From: Alphaproteobacteria bacterium
GTDB taxonomy: Bacteria > Pseudomonadota > Alphaproteobacteria > Caulobacterales > Parvularculaceae
Length of the DNA stretch: 64,000 bases
Direction: 5' to 3'
NCBI GenBank assembly: GCA_016125425.1
Contig: WGLT01000002.1
Coordinates: forward strand, 186,001 to 250,000
A model generated the notes under the pieces. That model did not search any database. It was given only the letters and a program-made list of their open reading frames with translations, and was not told the origin of the DNA. How positions within the stretch are numbered: position 1 is the first letter of the stretch; each line of letters begins with the position of its first letter. Both the position numbers and the translations under genes were made by a program. Positions 41,908 to 49,384 of this stretch are shown in pieces.

Positions 41908-42554
41908 GCGGCAAGAATGTTTCGCCCGGCCAGCTTCAGCGTCGCTGCGGCGAGGCGGCGCGCTTCGTCCGCGGCGAGGCTCGAAGGCGCGGTTTCAACG
42001 ACCCCCGCCCCGCTCGCAACGCTCTCGGCGAAGGCGGCGCGATTGCCGAACTCAACGTCAAGGATCGGCAAGTTCCGGGACTTTATCTGTGCGCGAATGA
42101 GGCCGGCGACGCGCGCTCTGGGCGGCGTGCGGTTGATGAAAAATCGCGCCGACTTTCCTTCCTCGCCGATCAGCCGGGCGGTCGGCAGACTCGCGTCGAG
42201 ATCGAAAGGGGTCAATTGCAGTGGAATCAATATGAGATCGGCCTCCCGCACCGCGCGTTTCACCCTCTGATCGACGGCGGGGGGCGTATCGACAATGACA
42301 AAATCGGAGCGGGCGCGCGCATTGCGGAGCGCAGACCAGAAACCGTAGCTTGCGGGCGTTTCAAAATGAAATGCCGGCTCGTCTTCCAAGCGGGCGCGAC
42401 GCTGCGCCGCCCAGCAGGAAAAGCTCATCTGCTCGTCAAGATCGAGGCCGCACACTCTGTAGCCGATGTCGAGAAGCGCTGATGCAAGCTGACAGGCGAG
42501 CGTGGTTTTTCCGGCGCCGCCTTTGCGCTGGGCGATCGCAATGACGAAACCCAT
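41904..42554 (-). CDS. ParA-family ATPase
   Basis: The 216-residue protein has the deviant Walker A motif AQRKGGAGKTTLA with the signature lysine, Walker A' DLDEQ, and Walker B VIVDTPP. It lacks a long amino-terminal helix-turn-helix, so it is a small ParA/MinD-type ATPase rather than the chromosomal ParA expected near mnmG. No parB gene is adjacent. It may position a cellular structure; partner unknown. The start at 42554 precedes the P-loop directly. It is convergent with cckA. Confidence 0.88.
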   Translation of the reverse strand: MGFVIAIAQRKGGAGKTTLACQLASALLDIGYRVCGLDLDEQMSFSCWAAQRRARLEDEPAFHFETPASYGFWSALRNARARSDFVIVDTPPAVDQRVKRAVREADLILIPLQLTPFDLDASLPTARLIGEEGKSARFFINRTPPRARVAGLIRAQIKSRNLPILDVEFGNRAAFAESVASGAGVVETAPSSLAADEARRLAAATLKLAGRNILAA

Positions 42555-42729
42555 AAGACCAGCCCTCTTGGTCAAAATGCGCCGCTTGCAATGTCTGAGG
42601 GGATTCGCTGCAAGTGCGAAGCGGGAATTCTCCGGCCGCGCCGAACGTAATCTGCGCCCGATTGATCGAGGCGCGCCTTGAACCGTCAGGCAGACCGACT
42701 AGGTAGAGACGGCTCAATGGGAGGGGTCC

Positions 42730-44793
42730 ATGAAAACTTTGATCGGCGGGCTCGCCGTCCTCGCCGCGCTCGCGAATTCGGGCGCGCTGGCTGAAGGCTG
42801 GCCGGCTGTCGGCGGCGACAAGGGGAGCCAGCGCTATGCGCAAGCCGCCGAGATTACGCCCGCAAATGTCAAAAACCTCGTTCCTGTGTGGACCTATCAC
42901 ACCGGCGCCATGTCCGCGCCGGCCGAAGCGGTGGGCCGGTCAAAATTCGAAGCGACGCCGATTCTCATCAAGGACAAGCTCGTCCTGTGCACCCAGTTCA
43001 ATGTCGTCATCGCAATTGATCCTGCGACCGGGGCGGAGAAATGGCGCTACGATCCGAAAATCGATTTCAAGCAGCATCCGGCCAACGCCTTCATCTGCCG
43101 CGGCGTCGCCTATTGGCGCGACGATGCGGCGCCGTCCGGCGCGGATTGCGCCGAACGGATATTCGCCGCGACCAATGACCGGCGCGTCATTGCGCTCGAT
43201 TTCGAAACGGGCGCGCCCTGCAAGGCCTTCGGCGATCAGGGACAGGTCACGGTCGACCCGGGAACAACGCTCGCCTGGCCGGGAGAGTCGCAGATTTCCT
43301 CCGCGCCGGCGGTCGCGCGCGACGTTGTCATCGTCGGATCCTCGATTGCGGACAATGTCGCCGTCAGAGCGCCGCACGGCGTCGTTCACGCATTTGACGC
43401 CCGCACGGGCGCGCTGCGCTGGACATTCGATCCGATTCCGCGCGGCGCCGATGCGTCCGCGCTTGGCTGGAAAGGCGCGGGCGCCCCGATCGAGGGGCAC
43501 GCGAATGTGTGGGCGCCGATGTCCGTCGACGACGGGCGCGGGCTGGTCTTCCTGCCGACATCCAGTCCGTCCCCGGACTTTTTCGGCGGGCATCGGCCGG
43601 GCGATAACCGCTGGTCGGATTCGGTCGTCGCTCTTGATGCGCAAACCGGCGTTTTGAAATGGGCGTTTCAGACCGTCCATCACGACGTCTGGGACTATGA
43701 CCTGCCGGCTGCGCCCCTTCTTGCGACGATCAGCAAGGACGGCGCTCCGCGCGACGTCGTGATTCAGCCGACAAAAACGGGACTGATTTTTACGCTCGAT
43801 CGCGACACCGGCGAGCCTGTCTATCCCGTGGAGGAGCGGCCCGTGCCGCAAGACGGCGCGCCCGGAGAGGTTCTGTCGCCGACGCAGCCCTTCCCCGTCG
43901 CCCCGTCGCCGCTCGCGGCGTCGTCGATCAGGCCGGAGGACGCTTACGGCTTGACGCCTTTTGATCGCGGCGCGTGCCGGAAGGCGATCGCCGCAGCCAA
44001 AAACGAAGGCATATTCACGCCGCCCTCAACGCAGGGAACCATCGTTTTTCCGTTCACGGGCGGCGGCGCGAACTGGGGCGGCGCGGCGTTTGATCCGCAT
44101 ACGCACCGGCTTTATGTCAACACGTCGAGCGCGCTGCATCTGATCAAACTCATTCCCCGGGCTGAAACCGATAACGACTGGCATTCTGTGCCGAATGGCG
44201 AGCAGGCGCCGATGCGCGGAGCGCCCTACGCGATGAGCAGGCAGGTGTTGATCGGCCCTTTGGGGCTTCCCTGCAATCCGCCGCCATGGGGCCTTCTGCA
44301 TGCGGTCGACATGGATTCGGGAAAGACCGTTTGGAGCTCCGTACTCGGAACGACGGAAGAGCTCGCGCCGCTCGGTCTCGCCTTGCGCACCGGCACGCCG
44401 AATTTCGGCGGTCCGCTCGCGACGGGCGGCGGCCTCGTCTTCATCGCCGCGGCGATGGACGATTATCTGCGCGCCTTTGATATGGCGACCGGCAAGGAGC
44501 TGTGGCAGGGCAAGCTCCCGGCGGGCGGCCAGGCGGGCCCCATGTCCTATGTCTATAAGGGCCGCCAATATGTGGTGATCGCGGCCGGCGGGCACTCGGA
44601 AATCAATTCCAAGCGCGGCGACGCCGTCGTCGCATTCGCCCTGCCCCGGCCAGGCGAACCCGGTCCGAGCCTGGCCTCGCGCATCCTCGCCCGACCCGGC
44701 GGGCGGTTTATGCTGACGGCAGGCGCCGGCGTCTTGGCGCTCGCGCTGGCGATCGGCGCGCTTGTCGGATTTTTGCGCCGGCGTGCGCGCTAG
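42730..44793 (+). CDS. PQQ-dependent dehydrogenase with C-terminal membrane anchor
   Basis: The 687-residue protein has a signal peptide (ALANSGALA). An eight-bladed quinoprotein propeller follows with W-motif repeats such as VVAIDPATGAEKWRYDP, VHAFDARTGALRWTFDP and VDMDSGKTVWSSVLG, the segment VHHDVWDYDLPAAP, and the glucose/quinate-type ending TPNFGGPLATGGGLVFIAAAMDDYLRAFD. Membrane glucose dehydrogenases have five amino-terminal spans. Here the only span is at the carboxy end (MLTAGAGVLALALAIGALVGF) with an arginine tail. Substrate is unknown; PQQ biosynthesis genes are not in the window. Confidence 0.9.
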   Translation: MKTLIGGLAVLAALANSGALAEGWPAVGGDKGSQRYAQAAEITPANVKNLVPVWTYHTGAMSAPAEAVGRSKFEATPILIKDKLVLCTQFNVVIAIDPATGAEKWRYDPKIDFKQHPANAFICRGVAYWRDDAAPSGADCAERIFAATNDRRVIALDFETGAPCKAFGDQGQVTVDPGTTLAWPGESQISSAPAVARDVVIVGSSIADNVAVRAPHGVVHAFDARTGALRWTFDPIPRGADASALGWKGAGAPIEGHANVWAPMSVDDGRGLVFLPTSSPSPDFFGGHRPGDNRWSDSVVALDAQTGVLKWAFQTVHHDVWDYDLPAAPLLATISKDGAPRDVVIQPTKTGLIFTLDRDTGEPVYPVEERPVPQDGAPGEVLSPTQPFPVAPSPLAASSIRPEDAYGLTPFDRGACRKAIAAAKNEGIFTPPSTQGTIVFPFTGGGANWGGAAFDPHTHRLYVNTSSALHLIKLIPRAETDNDWHSVPNGEQAPMRGAPYAMSRQVLIGPLGLPCNPPPWGLLHAVDMDSGKTVWSSVLGTTEELAPLGLALRTGTPNFGGPLATGGGLVFIAAAMDDYLRAFDMATGKELWQGKLPAGGQAGPMSYVYKGRQYVVIAAGGHSEINSKRGDAVVAFALPRPGEPGPSLASRILARPGGRFMLTAGAGVLALALAIGALVGFLRRRAR

Positions 44794-44843
44794 TCGCCGC
44801 TCCGGGGCATTGTCTGGCCGTCGAAGCGGGCTAGAACAACCGG

Positions 44844-45566
44844 ATGCGGCAAATTGTTTTCGACCTCGAAACCACGGGCTTTCGCTTTGACGAAGGCCAT
44901 CGCATCGTCGAGATCGGCGCGGTGGAGCTCGTCAACGGCGCCGTGACGGGCCGGAGCTTTCACACCTATGTAAATCCCGAGCGCGACATGCCTGCCGGCG
45001 CGGAAGCCGTTCACGGGCTGTCGGCGGCGTTTCTCGCGGACAAGCCCGTATTCGCCGACGAGCGCGTCGCTCCGGCCTTTTGCGCCTTCGCCGCCGACGC
45101 GCAACTGATCGCGCATAACGGCGCGGCTTTCGACTTGCCGTTTTTGAATGCGGAGCTGGCCGCGGCGGGGCTGCCGACGCTTGAGAACGAGCTCTTCGAC
45201 ACGCTCCATCTGGCCCGCCGGAAATTTCCGGGCTCGCCGGCGAGTCTCGACGCGCTGTGCTCCCGTTTCGGCATCGACACGACCGCCCGGGCCAGAAACG
45301 GCCATGGCGCCCTGCTCGACTCGCAACTGCTCGCGGCGGTCTATATCGAGCTTACAGGCGGCGCCCAGGCGGGGCTGATGCTGGAGGCGCGGGAGCGGGA
45401 AGAGCGCAAGGAAAGCGCGAGCGGCACCCGCGCCGTCCGGCGGTCTCGGCCCGGCCCGCCGCCCCGACTGATGACGGCCGAAGAAGCGGCCGCGCACGCC
45501 GCCTTTGTCGGCGAGCTCGGGCCGCAGTCCCTATGGGCGCGTCTGCGCGGATCGGCGGAGCGATAA
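44844..45566 (+). CDS. dnaQ: DNA polymerase III epsilon subunit (3'-5' exonuclease)
   Basis: The 240-residue protein shows the DEDDh exonuclease motifs: Exo I FDLETTGF, Exo II HNGAAFDLPFLNAEL, and Exo III HGALLDSQLLAAVY with the catalytic histidine. The carboxy part after residue 190 is the tail that binds the polymerase alpha subunit. It proofreads during replication. It opens the dnaQ-secB-fxsA-tim44-mltA-smr-hslU-hslV block, which in many alphaproteobacteria follows coaE directly. Confidence 0.95.
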   Translation: MRQIVFDLETTGFRFDEGHRIVEIGAVELVNGAVTGRSFHTYVNPERDMPAGAEAVHGLSAAFLADKPVFADERVAPAFCAFAADAQLIAHNGAAFDLPFLNAELAAAGLPTLENELFDTLHLARRKFPGSPASLDALCSRFGIDTTARARNGHGALLDSQLLAAVYIELTGGAQAGLMLEAREREERKESASGTRAVRRSRPGPPPRLMTAEEAAAHAAFVGELGPQSLWARLRGSAER

Positions 45567-45567
45567 C

Positions 45568-45596
45568 AAAAAGGCCGCGCGATCAATCGCGCGGCC
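45568..45596. terminator. Terminator between convergent dnaQ and secB
   Basis: GGCCGCGCGAT (45573-45583) and ATCGCGCGGCC (45586-45596) form a perfect 11-pair stem. The A-run at 45568-45572 gives TTTTT on the reverse strand, so it best serves secB, but it may also stop dnaQ transcripts. Confidence 0.8.
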
Positions 45597-45728
45597 AAGT
45601 CATACTTTTCCTCGGAGGGATATTGGAAAAGCGCGGCGGTGCTAGCCTGCGAATGTTGCAGCGCGAAGACAGCCGCGTGACAGATTCTCCACAACCCGCC
45701 GCAGGCCGGTTTCGTTCCGGCGCGAAAA

Positions 45729-46238
45729 TCAGGCAGACGCCGTCTCGGCGTCGGGTTGGGCCTGCTGCTGCATCAAGCGCTGCTGGTAAACCGCGAAAAA
45801 GTCGATCGGCTCCAGCATGAGCGGCGGGAAGTTGCCGTTCCGCGTCGCATCCGCGATCACTTGACGCAGGAACGGGAACAAAAGCCGCGGGCACTCGACC
45901 AGCATGATCGGCTCGAGCTGCTCTTCCGGGACGTTGCGAATCTGAAACGCGCCGGCATAGGTCGACTCGACGACGAACAGCACATCGGCCCCGCGGCGCG
46001 CATTCGCCGAAACCGAGAGCTCGACTTCGTAAAGACTGTTCTCGAGCGCGCGCGCATTGACGTTGACGTCGACGGCGATTTGCGGTTGGCCGGCCTCGCC
46101 GAAGGATTGCGGCGCGCGGGGATTCTCGAAGGACAGATCCTTGAGATATTGCGCAGCGACGACGAGGCTCGGCGAACCGTCGTCGGCGCCGATATTGGAT
46201 GAATCGCCGTTCGGCGCGGTTGAATCAGAGGCCGCCAT
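45729..46238 (-). CDS. secB: Protein-export chaperone SecB
   Basis: The 169-residue protein shows the SecB body: VVAAQYLKDLSFENPRAPQSF, VDVNVNARALENSLYEVELSV, and the carboxy signature LLFPFLRQVIADATRNGNFPPLMLEPIDF. SecB holds preproteins unfolded and hands them to SecA. The start MAASDS at 46238 is chosen; the upstream extension looks noncoding. It is divergent to nothing close and is convergent with dnaQ across a terminator. Confidence 0.96.
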   Translation of the reverse strand: MAASDSTAPNGDSSNIGADDGSPSLVVAAQYLKDLSFENPRAPQSFGEAGQPQIAVDVNVNARALENSLYEVELSVSANARRGADVLFVVESTYAGAFQIRNVPEEQLEPIMLVECPRLLFPFLRQVIADATRNGNFPPLMLEPIDFFAVYQQRLMQQQAQPDAETASA

Positions 46239-46312
46239 GCGGATCACCGTTTTTCGGGTTTCAAGAGCGCGCGTCTTACACGCGCCCCGCTCTCCCCGCA
46301 ACCCGAAGCGGC

Positions 46313-46711
46313 TCAGAAGCGGTGGAAGCGGATCCGCGTCTCGCCGGTTTCGATGCGTCGGCGCAGGCGTTTGAGCGCCTGCCGGGCGATCCAATGCCGC
46401 AGCGGCGGGACCATCAGCGCAAAGCCCAGGGCGTCCGTGAGGAAGCCCGGCGTCATCAAGAGCGGGGCGGCGATGGCGAGAAAAACCCCGTCGGCGACGG
46501 CTTCGACCGGAACCCGCCCCTCATGCAGGTCGCGCTGCAGCGCGGTCAGAGCGTGCAGACCCTGAATTCTTAGCAAGATTCCGCCCAGAACGGCGGTCGC
46601 GATGCACAGGCCCACCACCGGCCATACCCCAATCGCCTGACCGGCGGCCAGCAAGACATAGATTTCGGCGATCGGGCCGATAACAAACAGCGCCAGGAGC
46701 AACAGGATCAT
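46313..46711 (-). CDS. fxsA: FxsA-family membrane protein
   Basis: The 132-residue protein has the FxsA opening LLLLALFVIGPIAEIYVLLAAGQAIG, a second membrane region (WPVVGLCIATAVLGGILLR), and the third (ADGVFLAIAAPLLMTPGFLTDALGFALM). In E. coli FxsA limits phage T7 exclusion by F; its normal role is unknown. Position between secB and the Tim44-like gene is conserved in alphaproteobacteria. Confidence 0.9.
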   Translation of the reverse strand: MILLLLALFVIGPIAEIYVLLAAGQAIGVWPVVGLCIATAVLGGILLRIQGLHALTALQRDLHEGRVPVEAVADGVFLAIAAPLLMTPGFLTDALGFALMVPPLRHWIARQALKRLRRRIETGETRIRFHRF

Positions 46712-46795
46712 AACGGAATGGTGTTTTCCTAATCTTCGCCCCTATATAAAGACCAATTTCAGGGTTTAAACCGGCTCAGGCCGCTTCGGAGCGTC

Positions 46796-47425
46796 ATGGA
46801 TCCAGTTCTGCTTATTTTTGCGGGCCTCGCAGCGTTTGTCATTTACCGGCTGATCTCGATTCTCGGGACGAGGACGGGACATGAGCAGCGCCCGGAAGCC
46901 TTTCGACGCCCGGCCAAAGCGACTGAATCGCATGTGGAAAGCGCGCCGGCCTCGCGCGCGAACAAACCGGCGCCGGCCTCGGCGAGCGCGGCGCCCTTGC
47001 AGGCCGCCGATCCGCATTTCGACGAAAAGGCGTTCCTCACCGGCGCGCGCGTCGCCTATGAGATGATCGTCGAAGCCTTCGCCGCCGGCGATCTAAAGAG
47101 CATTCGCCGCTTCCTCGGGCAGTCCGTCTACGATGCTTTCCGCGCGGCGATCGCGGAACGCGAGGCGAAACACCTGACGTCCGAGCTGAAGTTCGTCGGC
47201 ATTGAAAGCGCCTCGATCATCAAGAGCGGCGTTGAAGGCGACTCAATGTTCGCCGTTACGGAATTCGCATCCAATCAGGTGCGGGTGACGCGCGACAAAG
47301 ACGGCGTTGTCGTCGAGGGCGATCCGGCGCGGATTGACCTGGTCAAGGATCAGTGGACGTTTTCGCGCAAGATTTCGAGCAGCGACCCGAACTGGACACT
47401 GGTCGCAACGGGCGGGTCGGCCTAG
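46796..47425 (+). CDS. Tim44/TimA-family inner-membrane protein
   Basis: The 209-residue protein has an amino-terminal span (VLLIFAGLAAFVIYRLISILG), a proline/alanine-rich linker and the Tim44-like domain (FLTGARVAYEMIVEAFAAGDLKSIRRFL, DQWTFSRKISSSDPNWTLVAT). It is related to the mitochondrial import motor adaptor Tim44 and is thought to work on the membrane side of protein transport or assembly. It is divergent from fxsA and followed by mltA. Confidence 0.92.
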   Translation: MDPVLLIFAGLAAFVIYRLISILGTRTGHEQRPEAFRRPAKATESHVESAPASRANKPAPASASAAPLQAADPHFDEKAFLTGARVAYEMIVEAFAAGDLKSIRRFLGQSVYDAFRAAIAEREAKHLTSELKFVGIESASIIKSGVEGDSMFAVTEFASNQVRVTRDKDGVVVEGDPARIDLVKDQWTFSRKISSSDPNWTLVATGGSA

Positions 47426-47456
47426 TTTTCCGCCAGCGACAATTCGAGGCAGCCTT

Positions 47457-48812
47457 TTGTCACGCCGGCGCGGCACGCTTCTCATCCTTTTTCTTGTCGG
47501 CTCGGTTTGCGCCGCGGGGCTGTCGGTTTTCCTCGTTTTCAGCGGCGCGCTGCCGCCCGCCGCGCCGCCCGCCGTCGAGGACGCGGAATACGAACCGCCG
47601 ACGCTCGATTTCGATGTTTCGAGATTCGCCGATGTTCCCGGCTGGCGCGAGGGCGCGCAGGCCGGCGCAATCGCGCCCTTTCTGCGGTCTTGCGCCGCGC
47701 TCGCCGGGCGGCCCGATGATGCGCCGGCGAACGCGGCGGAAGCGCTCGGCGAGGCGCATGCCGGCCTCTCCCTCGCGGGTCAGGCGCGCGACTGGCGCGC
47801 CGCTTGCCGCGCCGCGCTCGACGTCGCGCGCAATATCGCCGACGGCGCTGACGCGGACCTCCGCGCGCGGGACTTTTTCGAAACCTATTTCCGGCCTGTG
47901 GAGATTCTTTCGGTGCGCGCCCCGAAATCCGGCGCGTCGTTTTTTCGTCGCGCGAGGATCGAACGGGACGGATTGTTTACGGGTTATTTTGAGCCGATCT
48001 ATCCCGCCTCGCTCACGCCCACGGCGGAATATTCCGCGCCGCTTTATCAGCGCCCGGATGATCTTGTCATGGTCGATCTCGGCGCATTCCGGCCTAAGCT
48101 CGCGGGCGAACGCATCGCGGGATATGTCGAAGCCGGAAAGCTCATGCCCTATCCCGATCACCGCGCCATCGACGGCGGCGCGCTCGGCGCGCGCGGGCGC
48201 GTCATCGCCTGGCTCAATCCGAACGATCTCTTCTTTCTGCAAATTCAGGGCTCGGGAAGGCTGAGGCTCGTTCAGGGCGGCGAGATTCGCGTCGGTTATG
48301 ACGGCCAGAACGGTCAGCCCTATACGCCGATCGGCAAAGTGCTGATCGACAAGGGCGCGATGCGGCGCGAAGACGTCTCCATGCAGTCGATCCGCGCCTG
48401 GCTCGACGCCGCGCCGCCTGACGCCGCGCGAGGCCTGCGCGAAACGAATGCGTCCTATGTCTTCTTCCGCGTTCTCGATGACCTTGTCGAGCCGGGGCTG
48501 GGGCCTATCGGCGCCGGCGGATCGCAATTGACGCCGGAGCGAAGCCTCGCCGTCGACCGGCGCTACTATCCGATGGGCGCGCCGGTCTGGCTGTCGATCG
48601 AGGCCTCCGGACGCGATCCGCAAATGCGCCGCCTGTTCATCGCGCAGGATGCGGGCGGGGCCATCAAGGGGCCGATCCGGGGAGATGTTTTCTTCGGCGC
48701 GGGCGACGAGGCCGGCGCCAGGGCCGGCGCGTTCCGCCGGCGCGGCGAAATGTTCGTCCTCGTGCCGGCGCCCGTCGCCGCGCGCCTTCTTCTTGCGGAA
48801 GACGGGCGGTGA
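47457..48812 (+). CDS. mltA: Membrane-bound lytic murein transglycosylase A
   Basis: The 451-residue protein has an amino-terminal signal/anchor (LLILFLVGSVCAAGLSVFLVF). The MltA domain includes GLFTGYFEPIYPASLTP and the 3D-domain end FIAQDAGGAIKGPIRGDVFFGAG, which contains the catalytic aspartate. It cleaves peptidoglycan glycan strands to 1,6-anhydro products. A TTG start at 47457 is preferred, because GAGG lies eight bases upstream and the signal sequence follows directly. Its stop overlaps the smr start (GTGA). Confidence 0.9.
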   Translation: MSRRRGTLLILFLVGSVCAAGLSVFLVFSGALPPAAPPAVEDAEYEPPTLDFDVSRFADVPGWREGAQAGAIAPFLRSCAALAGRPDDAPANAAEALGEAHAGLSLAGQARDWRAACRAALDVARNIADGADADLRARDFFETYFRPVEILSVRAPKSGASFFRRARIERDGLFTGYFEPIYPASLTPTAEYSAPLYQRPDDLVMVDLGAFRPKLAGERIAGYVEAGKLMPYPDHRAIDGGALGARGRVIAWLNPNDLFFLQIQGSGRLRLVQGGEIRVGYDGQNGQPYTPIGKVLIDKGAMRREDVSMQSIRAWLDAAPPDAARGLRETNASYVFFRVLDDLVEPGLGPIGAGGSQLTPERSLAVDRRYYPMGAPVWLSIEASGRDPQMRRLFIAQDAGGAIKGPIRGDVFFGAGDEAGARAGAFRRRGEMFVLVPAPVAARLLLAEDGR

Positions 48813-49384
48813 AGCGGCGCCGTCTTTCGCGGGATGAGGCGAAGCTGTGGCGGCGCGCGACGCGCGACGTCGCGCCTTTGCGCCCGCCCCTGCCCGGCCT
48901 TCCCGCGGGCGAGCCGCCGTCGCCGCCTGTCGGCGAAAGACGGCGCGAAGAGATGACGCCTGTCGTCTCGCGCGCCGCGCCGGCGAGAAAGGCGCCCAAG
49001 CCGTCGGCCTTTGCGGGCGGCGATCCGAAGCTCGACCGCAAGGCCCGACGCGGCCGGCTGGAGATCGAGCGCACGCTTGACCTTCACGGCATGAGGCAGG
49101 AAGCCGCGCGCCGCGCGCTCGGCGCGTTCATCGTCAAGGCGTCGCAGCAGGGGCTCAGATGCGTTCTCGTCATTACCGGCAAAGGATCGGCCGGCGCCAA
49201 TGATCCGTATGGGGACCGGGCGCCGCGCGGAATCATCCGCCGCCGTTTTCGGGAGTGGATCGACGAAGAGCCTCTGCGCGGCCTCATTTCGCGCGCCGCG
49301 CCGGCAAAACCTTCCGATGGCGGATCGGGCGCGTTCTATGTGTTTTTGAAAGGCAGGCGGGCCGCGCGCGATTCGCGCGATTAA
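48809..49384 (+). CDS. Smr-domain protein
   Basis: The 191-residue protein starts with GTG overlapping mltA. After a basic, proline-rich leader of about 85 residues it carries the Smr domain: LDLHGMRQEAARRAL and LVITGKGSAGANDP, with the conserved DLHG and TGKG motifs, ending FYVFLKGRR. Smr domains are nucleases or nucleic-acid binders; recent work on related proteins links some to rescue of collided ribosomes. Its TAA overlaps the stop of the convergent 616-residue gene within TTAA (49381-49384). Confidence 0.9.
   Translation: MKRRRLSRDEAKLWRRATRDVAPLRPPLPGLPAGEPPSPPVGERRREEMTPVVSRAAPARKAPKPSAFAGGDPKLDRKARRGRLEIERTLDLHGMRQEAARRALGAFIVKASQQGLRCVLVITGKGSAGANDPYGDRAPRGIIRRRFREWIDEEPLRGLISRAAPAKPSDGGSGAFYVFLKGRRAARDSRD

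Noticed and set aside
41904-42554. ParA-like gene taken as the chromosomal ParA partner of parS
   Set aside because: It is a small ATPase with no adjacent parB, far from mnmG. The chromosomal parAB pair is expected beyond the left edge.
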